This document shows, piece after piece, positions 12,129 to 22,732 of a DNA stretch of 64,000 nucleotides. The notes under the pieces were generated by a model. That model searched no databases and had not been told where the DNA came from. It worked only from the letters and a program-made list of their open reading frames with translations. Source of the DNA: Flaccisagitta enflata. Taxonomy: Eukaryota > Chaetognatha > Sagittoidea > Aphragmophora. The stretch covers positions 12,896,001 to 12,960,000 of the forward strand of contig OZ231128.1 in assembly GCA_965153355.1 (NCBI GenBank). Reading direction: 5' to 3'. The position numbers were made by a program, and so were the translations under genes. Position 1 is the stretch's first letter; each line of letters begins with the position of its first letter.

Positions 12129-12368
12129 CAAGTGACGCGGGGTCACAATATCGTTGCGGACGGGTGGGCAGGTGCAGTGGCAGGCAATGAACCCCCATCC
12201 ACAATTCCTGTCCCCGCTCACATGCACAAAAGCATTGAAACGCTGTTTTCACTCGAGCCCGTGGTCATGGACGGACGGATGGACGGGACGATGACAGACG
12301 ATTTGACGACGGATTGGGACAGACAGACGGGAAAAAGTTTCTTATAGAGTTGCGTGTCCGCAACAAAA
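12129..12368 (+). repeat. Type B Helentron-like element
   Basis: The 5' end is CAAGTGACGCGGGGTCACAA TATCG. A GGACGGATGGACGG tract lies internally. The 3' end carries the hairpin TTGCGTGTCCGCAA followed by A-rich sequence. Other copies: 39.35 kb, 49.1 kb (inverted) and an interrupted one at 48.35-49.93 kb. Confidence 0.8.
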
Positions 12369-12384
12369 AAGATATCCTTGGCCT

Positions 12385-12699
12385 TTGGCTATATTCAGGT
12401 GGTGGCAAATTCTGCTGACCAAATACGAGGAATGTATTGTGAGTGTGGAAGCCATCGGCAAAATACTGCTGAAAATCCACGAAGCCTGGGAACAAAACTA
12501 TCAACAAAACTTCAACAACAACATCAATGAACAACAGCAACAACAACATTTTGGAACGAAAGCAAAACTCGATTGGAGGGAGAAAAAGAACGCGAATGTT
12601 GGGAACAAATCCGTTGTTGCCAACAAACGGGTCTTTGGTTTGGATAAGCAACAAGTCAGTTGTGATTGGCGGAGGCAAATTGATCGATTGACCAATTGA
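12385..12699 (+). CDS. Uncertain coding-like ORF with poly-Gln
   Basis: This is a roughly 100-residue open frame within the intron between exons 8480 and 13451, starting just after the type B element. It carries WWQILLTKYEECIVSVEAIG early, a short Asn/Gln run from AAC/CAA/CAG codons, and ends DWRRQIDRLTN before a stop. The only in-frame start near 12385 is TTG. An AG at the TATATTCAG sequence (about 12398) would splice in, but phase 0 from exon 8480 reads a different frame. It may be a captured or alternative exon, or chance. No family is recognised. Confidence 0.25.
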   Translation: MAIFRWWQILLTKYEECIVSVEAIGKILLKIHEAWEQNYQQNFNNNINEQQQQQHFGTKAKLDWREKKNANVGNKSVVANKRVFGLDKQQVSCDWRRQIDRLTN

Positions 12700-12779
12700 A
12701 CTTACTGATGGAAAGACGGACGCACCAATCAACAAACTTTTGAAAAAAAAAGAGTAAATATTTATGAAACTGCCGCAAC

Positions 12780-13310
12780 CTCACCCTGCTTTTTGGGCAG
12801 CGTCCCCGAAGGGGACGAAGTCCTGTCGAATACAGGGGACTCTCGTTCCTCTGTCCATTTGTTTGTTTGTTCGTCCCCCCTCGAGGCCCTCTCAGGCCTG
12901 AAATCTGCCTCCAGCTCTAAAATTCAGCTCCTTCTCAGGCCTGAAATTCTGTGGCCTTGAATTGCTCTCTGTGTCTGGAAATTTGCCTCTTTCAAGCTTC
13001 CGGAAACCTGTCCTCTCAGGCCATAGGCCCAAAATCTGTCCCTTCAGGGATTCAAGGCCTGAGAAGGCAGATTTCAGGCCAGAGAAGGCAGGTTTTAGGC
13101 CTGAGAGGGCAGATTTCAGGCCTGAGAGGGCGTAGGGGGGCGGACGGACGGACGGACGGACGAACAAACAAAAGTCCCCTGTATTCTACAGGACTTTGTT
13201 TCCTTCAGGGCTGCTGCCCTGTCTCTCATTCCAATTTACAACCATGCAAAGTAGGGTCAACGGGTATTGCTGACCACGTATTGCACTTGGGCGACCTGTT
13301 GGGAAATATA
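12780..13310. mobile_element. Family D element, complete palindromic copy
   Basis: Left arm: CCTGCTTTTTGGGCAGCG, CCCCGAAGGGG, ACTTCGTCC-type sequence, TACAGGGGACT and TTTGTTTGTTCGTCC. Right arm: GGACGGACGAACAAACAAAA, AGTCCCCTGTATTCTACAGG, GGCTGCTGCCC. Between the arms are two inverted arrays of CTCAGGCCTGAAATCTGCC / GGCCTGAGAAGGCAGATTTC units. It lies about 140 bp upstream of exon 13451. Confidence 0.85.
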
Positions 13311-13450
13311 CCGCAGTCTATATAGATTAAGATAAAACCTGCAGCAGGAATGATGAAAGACCTGCAGCAGGAATGGGATGATTGGCAGTAGACCAATTAC
13401 ATGTGAACAAGGAGAATGATTCTTCAACTGCAAATATGTTTTTTTTTTAG
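13311..13450 (+). other. Intron end and 3' splice site
   Basis: A short direct repeat, CCTGCAGCAGGAATG (13338, 13361), is followed by the acceptor tract ATGTTTTTTTTTTAG ending at 13450. Confidence 0.6.
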
Positions 13451-13584
13451 GAAGAAATGGTGCTCCGGTCACTTCGGGAATTTGTGGATCATTGTATGGA
13501 ACGACTGTTGCATTCTAGTTGGCCATCTGCAGGGGAGGACTTTCAGTCGACACTCGAACTCGAAGAAATACAACACATTCTCAG
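13451..13584 (+). CDS. Coding exon b of the unidentified plus-strand gene
   Basis: A 134-nt exon with a strong acceptor (ATGTTTTTTTTTTAG) and donor (ATTCTCAG|GTGAGT). It encodes 44 complete residues plus two bases, beginning EEMVLRSLREFVDHCMERLL and ending FQSTLELEEIQHIL. The incoming phase 0 matches exon a. The outgoing two bases (AG) are completed by the first T of the exon at 16697. The amphipathic spacing suggests an all-helical fold; no family is recognised. Its last 74 nt and the donor are the first unit of a four-fold 100-bp tandem repeat. Confidence 0.78.
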
Positions 13585-13900
13585 GTGAGTAGACTGTGTT
13601 AGACTGAATGCATTCAAGTTGGCCATCTGCAAGAGAAGACTTTTAGTCGACACTCAAACTCGAAGAAATACAACTCATTCTCAGGCGAGTAGACTTTGTT
13701 AGACTGAATGCATTCAAGTTGGCCATATGCAGGAGAGAACTTTCAGTCAACACTACAACTCGAAGAAATACAACACCTTCTCAGGTGAGTAGACTGTATT
13801 AGACTGAATGCATTCTAGTTGGCCATCTGCAGGGGAGGACTTTCAGTCGACACTCAAACTTGAAGAAATACAACACATTCTTAGGTGAGTTGATATAAGA
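13511..13900 (+). repeat. Four 100-bp tandem copies of an exon tail plus donor site
   Basis: The unit starts CATTCTAGTTGGCCATCTGC at 13511, 13611, 13711 and 13811. Each copy contains the exon's 3' 74 nt followed by 26 nt of intron. The donor is GTGAGT in units 1, 3 and 4 but GCGAGT in unit 2. Units 2-4 lack the real acceptor, though internal TTTTAGTCGACAC-like sequences exist. A simple reading is recent tandem duplication across the exon-intron boundary. Confidence 0.95.
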
Positions 13901-14117
13901 TGATTCATTTCCCTGTGTAGACCCTCGCCGCCCCAAGTCTTGGAAAAAGAATCCATTCAAGGGTTTTGCACCATAAGAATAGATGTTGTTTTCAAACAAA
14001 AATGATACCCGATCTCTTTTGACTCTTTAATTTAACTAATTTAAGTCTAAATCTTGCATTTGAATGGTTAACTGCCCCTTATTGTGCCATTTTCATAATA
14101 ATGATGCCATTTTCTCA

Positions 14118-14174
<57 letters not shown>

Positions 14175-14274
14175 TAATTAAATGCCTCGTCTGTTTTTGT
14201 CTGTCAAACTGTGTAATGTATGTCTCTTTATGAATGTCTTTGTTTTAAAACTTTTTGGTGTTCCTATATGTTCC
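13901..14274. other. Intron with (TC)n microsatellite
   Basis: A TC dinucleotide run spans about 14119-14171. The remainder is unremarkable. Confidence 0.7.
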
Positions 14275-14277
14275 TTT

Positions 14278-14625
14278 TTAGTTGCGCGCTAAGCGACTCT
14301 GTACCCCGCTTTGTCCGTCTGTTGATTGGTCGGTCAGTTGGTTGGTTGGTTGGTTGGTCCCCATTTTACTTCTTTTGGCATTTCTTGTTACTTTTAGTCG
14401 TTTTTAGTGATTCTAAGTCATTCAAAGTTATTCTAAGTTATTCTAGGTCATTCTAAGTCATATTAAGTCATATCAAGTTCCATCAACTTACATTAAGTCA
14501 CATGAGTCAATAAGGTCAATTTAGTCATTTAAGTCATATTAAGTCATTTTAAGTCAATTTACGTCATCTAAAGTTATTTATGTCTGGCACGCGACTTTCA
14601 GGTGTTGGCCTTGTTTTTTCAGAAC
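14278..14625 (+). repeat. Type A Helentron-like element with AAGTCAT array
   Basis: It starts TTTTTAGTTGCGCGCTAAGC with GACTCTGTACCCCGCTTTGTC, then GGTCAGTTGGTTGG. The array of AAGTCATTCT/AAGTCATATT units (14400-14570) is followed by GGCACGCGACTTTCAGGTGT. It closely parallels the 3630 copy. Confidence 0.8.
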
Positions 14626-15349
14626 CTACAATTTACCGCGGAAAGTAGATCAGTTTGTCCATCTAGCTAGGCCACCTTCATGTTTGCTGGTACTACCAGA
14701 ATTTAAAAAAAAAAAAACGAAAGTTTTTCATAGAAGTGTTTGAATTGGACTACTTTTTTCTTGTAGGCAGCATTTTGTGAGCTGGTCTGTTTAATTTGAG
14801 CTTCCTCGCATCATATCTAAGAGTTTTAGTCATTGAAATCAAGTTAATGCGGAGAAATAGCCGTGCAAAAGTGACATGCACTTAAGAAATTTTTGCCTTT
14901 GATTTTTAGTTACAGCCCAAGATGATTTTGAAGGTTTTATCATAATCGATCACAGTCGCTGCTTCGTTTTTCATCACAGACATTGAGGAACTCAAATATA
15001 AGAACTATAAAAGCAGACAGCATGGGTAGAACAATGCCTGATTGCTCATGGTAGTGCAATCAATCCATTACTTTCAACCAAAAACAACCTTTTTTTCCTC
15101 TTACTGCATTTAGAAATTTGGAATCATTCACCTTCATTTGATTATAACTTCTTTTTTTTCTCCTAACTCTCTCTCTCTCTCTCTCTCTCTATCACACGGT
15201 CTGAGGCGATAACTCAGGCTGAAATCTTGCTTTCCTCCCTAGTTTTTTCTAAGTTAAGCGCATACATTTTTTGAATCCAAGTTATAACATTTATCTTAAA
15301 GTTGGCCTGAGAGAGAAAATATTTTTTTCACCATCAGGCTAAAATTGAT
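14626..15349. other. Intron, nothing recognised
   Basis: AT-rich with a short CT run at 15170-15191. I saw no repeat family or exon. Confidence 0.45.
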
Positions 15350-15354
15350 TTTCG

Positions 15355-15790
15355 AAATTAGGCGCTGAAATCTACCATCTTAGGCCTGAAATCTGACTTC
15401 TCAGGCCTGAAGTCTCCCCTCTCAGGCCTGAAATCTGCCCTCTCAGGTCTGAAATCTGCCCTCTCAGGTCTGAAATCCACCCTTCCAGGCCCTCTCAGGC
15501 CTCATGTCTACCTCCCAGCCTCAGAGGGCAGATTTCAGGCCTGAGAGGGTAGATTTCAGGCCTAAGATTTGGGCAGATTTCAGGGCTGAGATGGCCTGGG
15601 GAGACAGGGATGGACGGACAAGTCGAACAGACAAACGCAAAGTCCCTCAGAAACTCTACAGGGATATCGTCTCTTCAAGGCCGCTGCCCTTGCTTCCCTC
15701 ACCCACTAATTCACAATCAGGTAAAGCAGGGCAATGGGTATTTCTGACCACATATTGCCCTTGGGCGACCTGTTTTCTTGCTCTTATCAT
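15355..15790. mobile_element. Family D element
   Basis: CTCAGGCCTGAAATCTGCCC units run from 15382, flip to GAGGGCAGATTTCAGGCCTG at about 15522, then GGACGGACAAG, CTCTACAGGGATATCGTC and the tail CATATTGCCCTTGGGCGACC. The tail is shared with copies at 8365 and 13272. Confidence 0.8.
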
Positions 15791-16243
15791 TTTCTCTCTC
15801 TCTGACTTTCAGTCTGTCTATCTTTCTCTCTCTCTCTTCTATTTATTCACAGTTGATTGGTTAATTAGAAAGGAGCAAGACTCATATACCTTAAGACCTG
15901 ATTTCATAAATTTTTGAAAAACAAAAGCAAATAGATGATCCAATGATGTCATAAATAAATATACAAATTTAAGAAAAAAATGATTTCAAAGATTAGTTGA
16001 AAGGTAAGAATAAATGAATAAATGAATAAATATATAAATAAATAAATAGATAAATAAATATAGACAAAATGATTGTTTAAACTCATTGCAATAACTAGTG
16101 ATAGCAAAAAAATTATATTAATATGAGATATGTCATTAACATATTTTCTATTATCTTTTATATTTCCTCGTTTTATCCCCTCTCTTTTTTCACATGAAAA
16201 AACATTTTACAAAACTTAAATAAATGTTAAAGTTAAATACTCA
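15791..16243. other. Intron, AT-rich
   Basis: (AAAT)n-like runs occur at 16005-16060. No exon is visible. Confidence 0.45.
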
Positions 16244-16459
16244 ACAATGTGGAAGCGGAAGCAGAAGCGGAAGCGGAAGCGGAAGCAGAAGCGGAAGCTA
16301 TGCCTTCTAAAAGGGTGGAGGCGGAAGCAGAAGGAAGCTGTGCTTTTTGGAAATGTGGAAGTGGAAGCGGAAGCGGAAGTGGAAGCTGTCAATTCTCAAA
16401 TATGCCTTTTGGAAGCGGAAGCGGAAGTGGTCCCAAAATCTACCGCTTCTGCATCTCTA
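16244..16459. mobile_element. Expanded copy of the GGAAGC hAT MITE
   Basis: The right end, ACCGCTTCTGCATCTCTA, is a diverged version of the 6.0-kb element's end. The left end, CAATGTGGAAGCGGAAGC, has lost the TAGGG tip. The interior is three blocks of (GGAAGC)n. The ORF reading Glu-Ala/Gly-Ser repeats is an artefact. Confidence 0.75.
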
Positions 16460-16560
16460 ATGATAATGATAATGATGAATGAAGAATGAAGAATGAAGAT
16501 TGAAGAATGATGATGGATGATGGATGATGCTGCTGGAGCTGCTGATGCTGCTGCGGCGGC

Positions 16561-16644
<84 letters not shown>

Positions 16645-16676
16645 CGATGCTGATGATGATGATGATGATAATGATG
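16460..16676. repeat. Trinucleotide and GAATGAA microsatellites
   Basis: AATGAAG repeats (16475-16510), then GCTGCTGCT and a long (GAT)n run (about 16583-16675). Poly-Asp/His/Met ORFs here are artefacts. The run ends about 20 bp before the next exon's acceptor. Confidence 0.95.
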
Positions 16677-16696
16677 ATCTCTTTTTCTCTCTGCAG

Positions 16697-16784
16697 TTGT
16701 CTCCACGTGATTTACTCCATCAGCGCCTTCAGGCTCGCTCATCCTGAGAGAGACTTGAACAATGAACTTACCTCTTTGATCAAG
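16697..16784 (+). CDS. Coding exon c of the unidentified plus-strand gene
   Basis: An 88-nt exon behind the acceptor CTTTTTCTCTCTGCAG, ending ATCAAG|GTGACT. The first base completes Ser with the preceding exon's AG. Then 29 codons follow, starting CLHVIYSISAFRLAHPERDL and ending NNELTSLIK at phase 0. The next exon (23171) begins in phase 0. Read together, the exons give a continuous Leu-rich helical sequence. A (GAT)n tract lies close upstream in place of ordinary intron sequence. Confidence 0.78.
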
Positions 16785-18574
16785 GTGACTCACTCAACAT
16801 CCACAACGCGTCCTACAAAACTGCATGCTATGTTTCCCTTTTGCCTTTTTGTGTGCATTGGTTTTCTCGCATTGAGTTTGAAAACATACAATATTATATT
16901 CCTGAGCTTAACATTGCTATTAGGTTTAGAGCTTAAAAAAATCCCTGCCACCAGTCAAATCCGTAAAATTTAGAAATTCCCTGTACACCATCAATGCGTA
17001 ACTGTGGAAAAAAAGTAGAGGGGTAAACCCGTGGAACCAGCTTTGTTTACACTATCTGTTTTATATCAAAACATAGGTTGATTTGTTCAATTTTAGGCTC
17101 AAAATGATCAGAAAATGAAAAATAATTTTTTGACAGTGAATTGTTAGAGGATTATTATATTTATTTGAATGATGTAAAATGGTCACAAAAAAGTATTGTC
17201 TCGATTTATGTTTAGATGTATAGAAAACATGTAAGGAGACACCGTGTAGGTGAGTGCTATTTTAGAATTTGTATCCAATCAAATCGTTTTATATTATGTT
17301 AAACTAAGTTAACATATGTATTTTATACATGATTTGGACTAATTTGACACTGGGGAATGATTGTATGTAGTTTTTTTCTCCAAAAATTAAATGCAATATT
17401 TGCAGAAATAATTAGAGAGTTTTTAACTTGTCAGCATGGACAGATTTTTACATGGACTCAAAAAGTTCAGGGTCAGGCTTATAAAACACCCCATGGGGGT
17501 TCTAAATCTGTTTTTGGATAAGCTTAAATGTCACGCGGCGCCACGCGATTTTGCTTTAAGCTGGGACAATCAGTAGCATAGATATCAAATCATGGGAAAA
17601 CAGAATGAAATTCTTTTTTTCCCCCTCTCTGAAATCCTGAAACGCATCTCCGGCCCACCAGTGTAGAACGAGAAGCACTGATGGATAACGGGCCTTTGGC
17701 ACCCCCCTAGCCCTAGGCTTTCTCTATAGGGCTCTTTGAAGGTTCTAAATGTATTAAAAATTTGAGGAAATGATAAAATTCTTTTTTTTTATACTTACCC
17801 ACTGGACTTCAGCATCTGTTCAGTAGAAGGGAAACAGGTGGTAACTGGGGATTGGGACCTACAGGGCTTCTACATGAGCTTTTGGGGCTTTAAAAATAGT
17901 CCAATGATAGTAAAAACTGAACAATGTTATTTTTTTTCTGTTATTAATACCTGAGTGTTATACTGATTCCTGTTTTATGGCCACTTAGATTAGAAAGAAG
18001 CATAAATAGATTGCAGATAATTGGGACCCCTAGGAGCCCCTTAGAGGCTTCCAAGGGCTCATTTAGCTCTTTTCTGTTTGTGAGGTGTGGTCCCCTAGGG
18101 TTACAAAGAATAATTGTATTTATAACAGCTAGAGTTAAGAAAAACAGAATTGGACAATGTGGTCCTGGGGATCTAGACCTCAAGGATCTTTGAAGAACTC
18201 CCAAAGTTTTCTGAGAGAAATTGCAGATATCTTCCATTTGTTCCATGTAACTGCTATCACACTGACTTACCAAAGCTGTGCAATCCAGTGTGGAGTATTA
18301 CATACAGGTGAGCTATGAGAAATTCTGGATCTCTGGACCTAAGCAGGTGTGAAAAGCCCTTTGGGACTCGTTGTCTAAAATAGCATTTTTAGGTGCAATA
18401 AAGCACCTCTATAATTGGCTGTGTCCGTTTGGGTTGTCATATGGTCGGGTAACGGACTCGTCTGGACGATCCACACGTCGCACCTGGCTGGGCCTACTTG
18501 GCCTGTTCTTTTGTTTGGCACTCAGTCAGGAGTCTGGAAAACAGGTTATGGGAGTCTTTAGATCCCCTAAAGTG
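16785..18574. other. Intron with degenerate repeats
   Basis: Positions 16826-16882 hold a 57-bp sequence (GTGTGCATTGGTTTTCTCGC within it) repeated at 19328-19392. From 17450 to 18360 there are loose repeats with phrases such as GGGACCCCTAGGAGCCCCTT, reminiscent of the 36-kb array family. No exon was found. Confidence 0.5.
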
Positions 18575-18860
18575 CACACGCAATATTGGAGCAGACGGGA
18601 TATGCAGAGTGCTGCAATAAACCACTTCATACACAGTGCACACGCCACTCATACACACTTCATACATAAAACGCACACACACATACATATATACACACAC
18701 ACACATATATATATATATATATGTTCATGAACGCTTATGATCTAAATGCATATTTATCACTTCAGACTTATGTTATGGACGGACTGATGGACTGAGGGAA
18801 GGACAGATGGACAGACAGACAAAGCCTCTTATAGAGCTGCGTATCCGCAACTGAAAATTT
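18575..18860 (+). repeat. CA microsatellite and type B 3' fragment
   Basis: A CA/TA-rich tract at 18655-18722, then GGACGGACTGATGG and AAAGCCTCTTATAGAGCTGC with the terminal hairpin TGCGTATCCGCA followed by ACTGAAAA. It is truncated at its 5' end. Confidence 0.7.
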
Positions 18861-18964
18861 TATATGCCCTAAATGAGGAATCACAATTAACCTTTTTAGA
18901 CAGCTATGGACTACTCCCAGTTGTCCATCCGTCTCTTTTTTCCATTTTTTTAAGGCAAGTATAT

Positions 18965-19065
18965 TAATCTACTGCTCCTGCCTAAATGTTTGTGTGACCT
19001 TTCTGTCACTGACCCTCCCACCCGCATGCGACAGGGGTAGCGGTGGTGCATCTAGCCTTGTTTGT
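18965..19065 (-). repeat. Type C fragment, inverted
   Basis: CTACTGCTCCTGCCTAAATG and CGCATGCGACAGGGGTAGCG mark the inverted 5' part of a type C element. Confidence 0.65.
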
Positions 19066-19689
19066 GAACGGCGCAATTTTCTTTTCACAAAAATGGAAAA
19101 AGTTTAAAAGAACTGGTTCTTTGATTAAAAGAATAAGGTTATTCACTATGTTCATACTTGGGATCATGGAAATATGAATTAGACTTTGAAAATTTATGTA
19201 ATCTACACTAACTAACATATTTGAACAGGTTTTTGGCACTTTTGGTATTTTTCACTGGCATTTTACCTCATATATCATGCCAGGCAGGAAAATCAGTGCA
19301 TGTGTCGTTTTCACCTTGATGTTTACAGAGCAATGCTATGTGTCCCTTTTGCCTTTTTGTGTGCATTGGTTTTCTCGCATTGAGTTTGAAACCAATCAGC
19401 TATATTTGAAATTATTAGATGAATCCTTTCCAATAACGCTTGATTAGTTTTTTTTTCGTTTTACCTTAGTAATAGATGATTTTACATTTTATAAAAATTT
19501 GTGTGGAGAATAATGCACGAATCATTTTGTGTCACATCGCTCTGCTAATATCCCAATGTCCTACTCATACTGATCTCATCTTTGCGCCCACCTAATCTGG
19601 ATGGAATTGTCTCCCCCCTGCCCCTCCCCATGTTGAAAATTCAATACGTGTTTTGTTTTCTGGTTAGGGTAGCGAACATAAGGCAGTAG
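19066..19689. other. Intron, nothing recognised apart from the 57-bp repeat
   Basis: The second copy of the 16826 sequence sits at 19328-19392. The rest is unremarkable. Confidence 0.45.
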
Positions 19690-20480
19690 AGATAATGCCA
19701 AACGCTATTTTTGATTGTCACTGCCCCTTCCCAACTTGTGTTGGGAATGTGTCCGACGCAAACTTGTCTTTGTTTTTTTTCACTGCCTCTGCCCTTTTGA
19801 ACCCGCAATATGACTAGGGTGTACTCTATGCGAATTGTTTTTGGATCATCGCTGCCCAGTGCTGATGCCCTGTAACAGCACCCCAGGTCTCTGCCCTATT
19901 AGATCCATCTTGTGTTGGGAGTGTGTCCGACGCAAACTAGTCTTTGTTTTTAGACCATCACTGCTCAGCAACCCTGCCCTATTAGATCCATCTTGTGTTG
20001 GGAGTGTGTCCGACGAAAACTAGTCTTTGTTTTTAGAAAAACAATGCTCAGCTACCGTGCCCTATTAGATCCATCTTGTGTTGGGAGTGTGTCCGACGCA
20101 AACTAGTCTTTGTTTTTAGAACATCACTGCTCAGCAACCCTGCCCTATTAGATCCATCTTGTGTTGTTTTTGGATCATCGCTGCCCAGTGCTGATGCCCT
20201 GTAAAACCCAACTAGTGTTGGGGGTGTGTCCGCTGTTTACTTGTCTTTGTTTATTGACCATCACTGCTCCTGCCCCATTAAATGTGATTAGGGGAACTTG
20301 ACGCAAACTTGTCCTCGTTTTCGGACCATCACTCCCCAGTGCCCCTGCCCTACTGAACCCATTTGTTGGGGGTGTGCCTGACGCGAACTTGTCATTGTTT
20401 TATGACCATCACTGCCTAGCGCCCCTTCCCAATTGAAACCGACTTGTGTCGGGGGTGTTCCTGACCTTGTCTTTGTAGCA
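19690..20480. repeat. Minisatellite, about 83-bp unit
   Basis: Copies contain TGTGTTGGGAGTGTGTCCGA, CAAACTAGTCTTTGTTTTTA, CCATCACTGCTCAG and CCTGCCCTATTAGATCC. About nine units of rising divergence towards both ends are visible; the central three (19905-20150) are nearly identical. Confidence 0.9.
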
Positions 20481-20975
20481 ATTGCGTTGTGTGTACAAGT
20501 GATCTTCACATGTTTTCGGTCGCGAAACCAAAGCAGAACCAAACCATGAACCAAAGCAGGTCACTGGTGGTCACCAGTGGTCACTCACGACTCTTTCGCT
20601 TTTGCTCTTTATACAAGGAACCTTTCCTGTTTTTGTGCGTGTCCCTTTTTTTCCGCTTCGTTGTTTAAATTAATGGTTTTCGGTTTTTTTGCTCGATATG
20701 ATTATAAAAGCCTCATCCAAGTGACAGCGCATAGCCACATACATGACACAACTTCCGAATATTGCTTTCACACAAAACCTAACACTCGATCGCGGTTCTA
20801 TAACTCGCTATGTTGTCGGTCAGTCGCTCTGTCCGTCCCTCCGTTTGTCCGTTACACTTTGCCTTTTTGTGTTTTTTGGGACGCGAGCAGTATTTTTATT
20901 ACAAAATTTATTACAAAATTGTTTCTTCACCACTACCCCTGCCTACAATCCATAATAAGCTTTGACTAGTTAGTA
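20481..20975. other. Spacer with degenerate type A/C fragment
   Basis: TTCTATAACTCGCTATGTTG then GTCGGTCAGTCGCTCTGTCC (20797-20845) is a worn Helentron-like left end. No exon was seen. Confidence 0.5.
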
Positions 20976-21174
20976 CAGTTACACCCCGCTATAACGGACC
21001 CAAGAGTAACGGAAATCCATCTATAACATACTCAAAATTAGAGTCTTTACAAGTCATTTCTTTTAATTTCTTATATTGGCAATAAGAGAATTCAGCCTAT
21101 AAGTATAACATAATTCCGCCTATACGTATAACAGATAGATTTTGTTTGACATCCGTTATAGCAGGGTTCAACTG
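20976..21174. mobile_element. pogo/Tigger-like MITE
   Basis: Ends CAGTTACACCCCGCTATAAC and GTTATAGCAGGGTTCAACTG are inverted and flanked by TA (20974-20975 and 21175-21176). CAGTTGAACCCCGCTATAACG-type ends are familiar in the pogo branch of Tc1/mariner. There is no coding capacity. Confidence 0.8.
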
Positions 21175-21214
21175 TAGTTTGCCACACCAGCCCCAAAAAT
21201 GCAACTCGCAGGAT

Positions 21215-21320
21215 GGCCGGATACACGGCTGCGCATGTCGCGTGTGGGTGAGCAGTGGCAGTGATTGAAAAGACTACTAATGCATTTGGACATGAACAGT
21301 AATGCAAAAACCGAAAATTA
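21215..21320 (+). repeat. Truncated type C element
   Basis: GCCGGATACACGGCTGCGCA, GTCGCGTGTGGGTGAGCAGT and AACAGTAATGCAAAAACCG match type C 5' sequence. The 3' hairpin end is missing. Confidence 0.7.
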
Positions 21321-21351
21321 AAGAAAAAAGACTTGGGGTTTCAGTCCCTGC

Positions 21352-22105
21352 ATTTTATCTCAAAGTGGAGGACCGCTAGAGCGCACCCGCTATAAAAGCT
21401 TGCCCGCCTATGAGGCATAAAGTACGATGGGAGCAAAAACGACTTACACTGGAGGATAGATTTTAAGTATCTTAATTTCATTTGATTTATAAAAAAATTG
21501 AGATCTATGCTAATCAAAAGTTGCTCTATTGCTTGAATATGTTCGCTTTTATCATTATTCAACTTGTGACTTGACCTCATCAGGACTTCATTTTTCAAAG
21601 TTCTAACCTAGCCTATCAGATTGAGCTAAAAATTTCATATAATTTTGAAAAAAAGATCAGCTCAATCGGACTATTTTTATAGTTATGTAAAATAATATCT
21701 GAGCAAAACTTAAAACAGGCATAAAACCTGTAAAAATGGTCCGATTGGGCTGTTTTTTTTTAGATTATATAAAATTTTTTGCCCAATCTGATGAGCCAGG
21801 TTAGAACATTAAAAAATAAAATCCTGACAAAGTCAAGTCACAAGTTGAAGAATGAGAAAAGCTTATGTATTAAAGCAATAGAGTAACCTTTAATTAGTAT
21901 AGATCTGAATTTTTTTACACATCAAATGAAATAAAGATACCTAAAATCTATCCTCCAGTCTAGGTCGTCTTTGCTCCCATCGCACTGTGCAACCTGGTGT
22001 TCCATGAAAGATTTTTGCTGTTATTTCCATAAGGCAGTTTCAGTATAAGGCATGATTTTGCCCAGTCCCTTGGCATGCGCTCTAGTGAAGCTCAACTGTA
22101 TCTGT
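21352..22105. mobile_element. TIR element G with nested foldback
   Basis: The outer ends GACCGCTAGAGCGCACCCGC and GGCATGCGCTCTAGTGAAGC are inverted. Inside, GATGGGAGCAAAAACGACTT (21427) pairs with AGGTCGTCTTTGCTCCCATC (21961). CTGGAGGATAGATTTTAAG pairs with CTAAAATCTATCCTCCAG, giving arms of about 170 bp. The related copy at 56434 has the same outer ends. Confidence 0.75.
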
Positions 22106-22209
22106 ATATAGGCTCAATCTCAATCCGACCACACAGATTATTCAATACATATGATATATCTAAATGCGGAAAATCATTCATGGAGGGGAGACTTGTTGCT
22201 GAATTTTAG

Positions 22210-22732
22210 ATGGGTGCATCGGTTGGAAGCTTTTCATAGCAAAAGTTAGTTATTTTGTTTCGCCCTCTTTACCTAACGTGGAGCGGACAATTTTAGGACT
22301 CTTACCATTTTTGTTTTATCAAAAATCGCTCATCTTCCGTTTTTTAGAAAATTGCTTTTGAGGACCCCACTTCCAGAGTGTGGTGGCATAAGTCAACATG
22401 AAGAAATTCTTTGAACTAGCTTTTACTAATTTTCACTCTTTCAAAGAATTGCACTGCCTTTGTTTGCTCTTTTCATAACTGGTGGTTCTGATATTTTAGT
22501 TCATTTTTATACATCATGATTTTTTAAACAAATAATTTTCCTCAGAATAAAAACTGCATGTGATTTTCATGAATTTTGGGAATTCAGTGGGAAACTTTAA
22601 GGCCAAAATAAAAACGGAAGATGGCTAAATTTGAAAAAGGAAAATGATCGCCTTCACATGATTTTCTCTCCCATATTACTTAAGAGCTAAGGGATACTCC
22701 CAACTTTTGCTATGTGAAGCACCCAAGTATCA
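22210..22732. repeat. Inverted repeat (foldback)
   Basis: GGTGCATCGG...CTTTTCATAGCAAAAGTT on the left pairs with AACTTTTGCTATGTGAAGCACC on the right. AAAATCGCTCATCTTCCGTT (22320) pairs with AACGGAAGATGGC (22614). Confidence 0.65.
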
